Assembly: GCA_019746135.1 (NCBI GenBank)
Contig: JAIESI010000072.1
Coordinates: 1-64,000, forward strand
Length of the DNA: 64,000 nt
From: Xanthobacteraceae bacterium
GTDB lineage: Bacteria > Pseudomonadota > Alphaproteobacteria > Rhizobiales > Xanthobacteraceae
Reading direction: 5' to 3'
Part shown: positions 61,075 to 64,000 of the stretch, in pieces
Position numbering within the stretch: the first letter of the stretch is position 1
Layout of the letters: each line of letters opens with the position of its first letter
Translations under genes and position numbers: made by a program
The notes under the pieces: model-generated
What the model saw: the letters and a program-made list of their open reading frames with translations, nothing else
Database searches by the model: none
What the model was told of the DNA's origin: nothing

Positions 61075-61178
61075 ATGCATGTATCGCGACGATCGCGGCG
61101 AGGCGTTTTTCTTGTCCGGGTCCGGGCGGCGTGTTAGCCACTGCCCGCGCCAAAAAACGGATCCATGGAGAGTATGCA

Positions 61179-61676
61179 GTGAGCACCACCAACGGCGGCC
61201 CGGCACCGGGACAGGACCAGGCATCCGCCCAGGGCGGCGCGCCGCAGCTCATGGTCCTGGCGCAGTACGTCAAGGACCTGTCGTTCGAGAACCCGAACGC
61301 GCCGCAGTCGCTGCAGCAGAACGCGCAGCCGCAGATCAACATCATGGTGAATGTCGCGGCGAAACAGCTCAACCCGGACGACTTCGAGGTCGAGTTGCGT
61401 CTCGAAGGCAAGGCGGAAGTCAGCGGCAGCGTGATGTTCAACGTCGAGCTGGTGTTCGCCGCGGCGTTCCGCATCCAGAACATTCCGCAGGAAAATCTCC
61501 AGCCGGTGCTGATGATCGAATGCCCGCGGCTGCTGTTCCCGTTCGCACGCGAGATCATCGCCACCTCGGTCCGCAACGGCGGCTTTCCGCCGCTGCTGCT
61601 CGACCCGATCGACTTCGTCGCGCTCTATCAGCAGCGGATGGCGCAGATGCAGCCGAGCGCGCCGAGCCTCGCGTAG
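61179..61676 (+). CDS. secB: Protein-export chaperone SecB
   Basis: 165 residues from a GTG at 61179 with GGAG eight bases upstream; the frame is open upstream to 60933 but that part overlaps fxsA. Family motifs: [50 protein letters not shown] and [32 protein letters not shown]. Keeps precursors unfolded and hands them to SecA. Confidence 0.95.
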   Translation: MSTTNGGPAPGQDQASAQGGAPQLMVLAQYVKDLSFENPNAPQSLQQNAQPQINIMVNVAAKQLNPDDFEVELRLEGKAEVSGSVMFNVELVFAAAFRIQNIPQENLQPVLMIECPRLLFPFAREIIATSVRNGGFPPLLLDPIDFVALYQQRMAQMQPSAPSLA

Positions 61677-61687
61677 CAGAACGGAAT

Positions 61688-62413
61688 TTACGGCGTGGCC
61701 GGGCTGGCGGTGGCTTCGTCCGGCCGGTATTTCAGCCAGATCGCTTGCTGCCCCAGCGTCGCGACGAACGCGCGGTGCGCCGCGCGCTCCGCATCGGTGA
61801 CGCGCGGCAGAAGCGGCACGGAACGCACTTTGATGGTGGCCGAAACCGTGCGCGTTTCTGCGCCACTGACAACGATCGCCGCGAGGCCGAGATTGGCCTG
61901 CCGCGCACCGATCAGCTCGATATAGACCTCGGCCAGAAGCTCAGCGTCGAGCAGCGCGCCGTGCTTCACGCGCTTGGAGTTGTCGACCTTGTAGCGGGCG
62001 CAAAGATCATCGAGGCGGTTCGAGCCGCCCGGATGCTTTCTTCGCGCGAGCATCAGCGTGTCGACCAAGCGTTCGCGAGCCACAGCCACCTTCTTCACGC
62101 GCTCGAGTTCCGCGTTGAGGAAGCTCAGATCGAACATCGCGTTGTGCGCCACCAGCGGCGCATCGCCGAGGAACTCGACCAGCGCGTCGACCTTCTGCGC
62201 GAACAGCGGCTTGTCCTTGAGAAAGTCGATGCTCAGCCCGTGCACCTTGTACGCCGCCTCCGGCATGTCGCGTTCCGGATTGAAGTAGCAGTGGAACGTG
62301 CGGCCGGACGGAAAGCGGTTGACGAGCTCGATGCAGCCGATCTCGACCAGGCGGTCACCCGAATTGGGGTCGAGCCCGGTGGTCTCGGTGTCGAATACGA
62401 TCTCGCGCATCAA
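61688..62413 (-). CDS. dnaQ: DNA polymerase III epsilon subunit, proofreading exonuclease
   Basis: 241 residues. DEDDh exonuclease motifs: IVFDTETTGLDPNSGDRLVEIG (Exo I), VAHNAMFDLSFLNAEL (Exo II) and KHGALLDAELLAEVYIEL (Exo III). A C-terminal tail would bind the alpha subunit. Start ATG at 62413; 23 bp after coaE on the minus strand. Confidence 0.95.
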   Translation of the reverse strand: MMREIVFDTETTGLDPNSGDRLVEIGCIELVNRFPSGRTFHCYFNPERDMPEAAYKVHGLSIDFLKDKPLFAQKVDALVEFLGDAPLVAHNAMFDLSFLNAELERVKKVAVARERLVDTLMLARRKHPGGSNRLDDLCARYKVDNSKRVKHGALLDAELLAEVYIELIGARQANLGLAAIVVSGAETRTVSATIKVRSVPLLPRVTDAERAAHRAFVATLGQQAIWLKYRPDEATASPATP

Positions 62414-62436
62414 CCTTCCCGCCGCGGCGAATCGGA

Positions 62437-63039
62437 TCAGCGCCGCTTCGGCATCTTAGCAACCGCCGCAAGAATTTGCCGGACCTGGACGCGCGCGTGC
62501 TCGATTCCCTGCGAGCTATCCACGACGAAATCCGCGCGTTTGCGCTTTTCCGCGTCGGGCATCTGCCGCGCCAGCAAGGCCTCCAGGCGCTCCATGCTGA
62601 TCCCGCGTTCCACAAGCCGCGCGCGCTGCACGTGCACCGGCGCGGTGACCACCACCACGGCATCGACGCGCTTGTCCCCGTCGGTCTCCAGCAGCAGCGG
62701 AATGTCGAGCACGACCACCGCGGCACCGGACGCCTCGGCCTTACGCAGGAACTCGGTCTCGGTTCCGCGCACCAGCGGATGCACGATCTGTTCGAGCCGC
62801 CGCAACGCCTCCTTGTCGCCGGCGACGCGTTGGCCCAGCGCGGCACGGTCGACCTTGCCGTCCTGGGTGACGCCCGGAAATGCCGCTTCGATCGGCGCCA
62901 CCGCCTCGCCTTCATAAAGCCGGTGGACCGCCGCATCGGCATCGTGCACCGGCACGCCCTCCTCCGCGAACAGCCGCGCGGTCGTCGATTTACCCATCGC
63001 GATGGAGCCGGTGAGACCGATCACGAACATCGGGTTCAC
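62437..63039 (-). CDS. coaE: Dephospho-CoA kinase
   Basis: 200 residues. P-loop [60 protein letters not shown] and [14 protein letters not shown] are the CoaE motifs. It carries out the last step of CoA synthesis. The start overlaps the maf stop by 4 bp (ATGA). Confidence 0.95.
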   Translation of the reverse strand: MNPMFVIGLTGSIAMGKSTTARLFAEEGVPVHDADAAVHRLYEGEAVAPIEAAFPGVTQDGKVDRAALGQRVAGDKEALRRLEQIVHPLVRGTETEFLRKAEASGAAVVVLDIPLLLETDGDKRVDAVVVVTAPVHVQRARLVERGISMERLEALLARQMPDAEKRKRADFVVDSSQGIEHARVQVRQILAAVAKMPKRR

Positions 63040-63644
63040 TTCGCGAGCAAGCCGGCATTGCGCAGCCAGTTCAGCAGCGCGAACAGCGGCAGGCCGAGCA
63101 CGGTGAAATGATCGCCCTCGACGCGCTCGAACAGCTGGATGCCGGTGCCCTCGAGCTGATAGCCGCCGACACTGGAAAGGGCCTTGTCGCCCACCGCATC
63201 GAGATAGCTGTCGAGATAGGCGTCGGAGAAATTCCGCATCGTCAGATGCGCCGCATCGACTTGCTCGAACAAGGCCGTGCCGCCGCGCATCACTGCCGCG
63301 GCCGAATGCAGCGAATGCGTTGCTCCACGCAACGCCGCCAGCTGCTCGCGCGCCATCGCGCGGTCTGGCGCCTTGGAGAAGCGGCGCTGCCCCAGCGCCA
63401 GCGTCTGGTCGGCGCCGAGCACCATGCGGTCGGGATGCCTGGCCGACACCGCGCGCGCCTTCTCCCGCGCCAGCAGGGCCGCGACCATGCCAGGCCCCTC
63501 CGCGCTCGCCCGCGCTTCGATGCCACGCTCGTCGATATCAGCAGGCTCGATCTCGATCGGGATGCCGGCCGCCTCCAGCACGGCGCGGCGCGCGGCGCTC
63601 TTGGACGCCAGCATCAAGGGTTTCGCAGCAAGCCACAGGGCCAT
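63036..63644 (-). CDS. maf: Maf-like nucleotide pyrophosphatase
   Basis: 202 residues. Maf/YhdE motifs: [20 protein letters not shown] at the N-terminus, [20 protein letters not shown], and [35 protein letters not shown]. Hydrolyses non-canonical or standard nucleoside triphosphates. In the ppsR-maf-coaE-dnaQ string common to the order. Confidence 0.92.
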   Translation of the reverse strand: MALWLAAKPLMLASKSAARRAVLEAAGIPIEIEPADIDERGIEARASAEGPGMVAALLAREKARAVSARHPDRMVLGADQTLALGQRRFSKAPDRAMAREQLAALRGATHSLHSAAAVMRGGTALFEQVDAAHLTMRNFSDAYLDSYLDAVGDKALSSVGGYQLEGTGIQLFERVEGDHFTVLGLPLFALLNWLRNAGLLAK

Positions 63645-63660
63645 GAATTTTCTCGTTGGC

Positions 63661-64000
63661 TCAGGCCGGAGACTGACGGCGGCGCTCGGTGAGCAGCGCC
63701 ATCACTTCGGCGGCGGTTTCTTCGATCGAACGCCGCGTCACGTCAATAATCGGCCAGTTGTGCCGGGCGCAGAGCTTGCGCGCCGCCGCGATCTCGCCGG
63801 CCACCGCCTGCTTGTCGATATACTGGTCGGCATCGTGTTCCGCTCTGAGCCCGAGCAGCCGGTTCTGGCGGATCTGCACGATCCGCTCCGGCGTGGCGGT
63901 CAGACCGACCACCAGAGGCTGCGCCAGGGTTTCGAGATTGGGCGGCGCAGGCACCCCCGGCACCAGCGGGATGTTTGCGGTCTTGACGCCGCGGTTGGCG
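63661..64000 (-). CDS. ppsR: Pyruvate, phosphate dikinase regulatory protein (partial)
   Basis: The C-terminal 113 or so residues of a DUF299 protein; the frame stays open to the window edge, so the start is outside. Visible motifs: the PGVPAPP loop near the edge, [37 protein letters not shown] and [22 protein letters not shown]. These bifunctional kinase/phosphotransferases control PEP synthase or PPDK. Followed 16 bp later by maf. Confidence 0.9.
   Translation of the reverse strand, partial: ANRGVKTANIPLVPGVPAPPNLETLAQPLVVGLTATPERIVQIRQNRLLGLRAEHDADQYIDKQAVAGEIAAARKLCARHNWPIIDVTRRSIEETAAEVMALLTERRRQSPA

Noticed and set aside
1-64000. tRNA, rRNA, CRISPR arrays and intact transposases
   Set aside because: None seen on reading; a tRNAscan and an IS search would be needed to exclude small or degenerate ones.

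Overview
This is a high-GC alphaproteobacterial chromosome segment. The conserved blocks (hisB-hisH-hisA-hisF-hisE-coaA, hslV-hslU, smrA-mltA-tim44, fxsA, secB, dnaQ-coaE-maf-ppsR) and the palindromic intergenic repeats suggest Hyphomicrobiales, most like the Bradyrhizobium/Rhodopseudomonas/Xanthobacteraceae side. This is inferred from gene order and protein signatures only; no search was run.

Positions 1 to about 30.89 kb look like a metal and oxyanion resistance island. (1) A nickel-type efflux locus: a heavy-metal RND pump and adaptor, a CsoR/RcnR-family repressor with an InrS-like H-C-H-C ligand set, and a divergent MFS exporter with a His-rich tail. (2) tupA-tupB-tupC tungstate uptake. 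(3) dmeR-dmeF cobalt/nickel export with its operator. (4) A long minus-strand chromate operon running from 22.27 kb down to about 11.3 kb: rhodanese-ChrB, a beta-propeller, a frameshifted LamG-like gene, Fe/Mn superoxide dismutase, a doubled LppY/LpqO (ChrL-like) protein, small secreted proteins, a solitary bc1-type cytochrome b, ChrA, and an ABC-2 exporter with secreted partners. (5) Divergent plus-strand genes: small secreted proteins, two more beta-propellers, a DUF3182 protein and the iron exporter FetAB. The island ends in two truncated genes placed back to back, an unassigned 0.4 kb stretch, and a comM gene that lacks its 5' part, which marks the right border.

The most unusual signal is an 84-89 bp sequence present three times (22264-22352 minus, 23092-23175 plus, 25983-26070 plus). 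Each copy can fold into a small hairpin followed by a long interrupted hairpin, with paired changes between copies. In each copy an AUG sits at the junction of two stem segments on the 3' side. Copy A provides the ATG of the chromate operon; copies B and C provide ATGs for two other transcription units. It behaves like a structured translational leader reused to build a local regulon.

From about 31.9 kb on the genes are chromosomal: SnoaL-like protein, YcaQ/AlkZ-type glycosylase, gentisate dioxygenase with an ABC binding protein, a hybrid histidine kinase, coaA and the his genes. The his operon is split between hisA and hisF by a 5.2 kb insert (SAM methyltransferase, NRPS-like A-PCP-TE protein, Wzx/MATE-type flippase), a candidate small biosynthetic and export locus. 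After hisB come rnk, hslV-GNAT-DUF6188-hslU, two LLM flavin monooxygenases flanking a lipocalin-like gene, a MazEF/PemK-like pair with a triple GTTATAAC operator, and the cell-envelope and housekeeping block that runs off the window end inside ppsR. No rRNA, tRNA, CRISPR array or intact transposase was seen.
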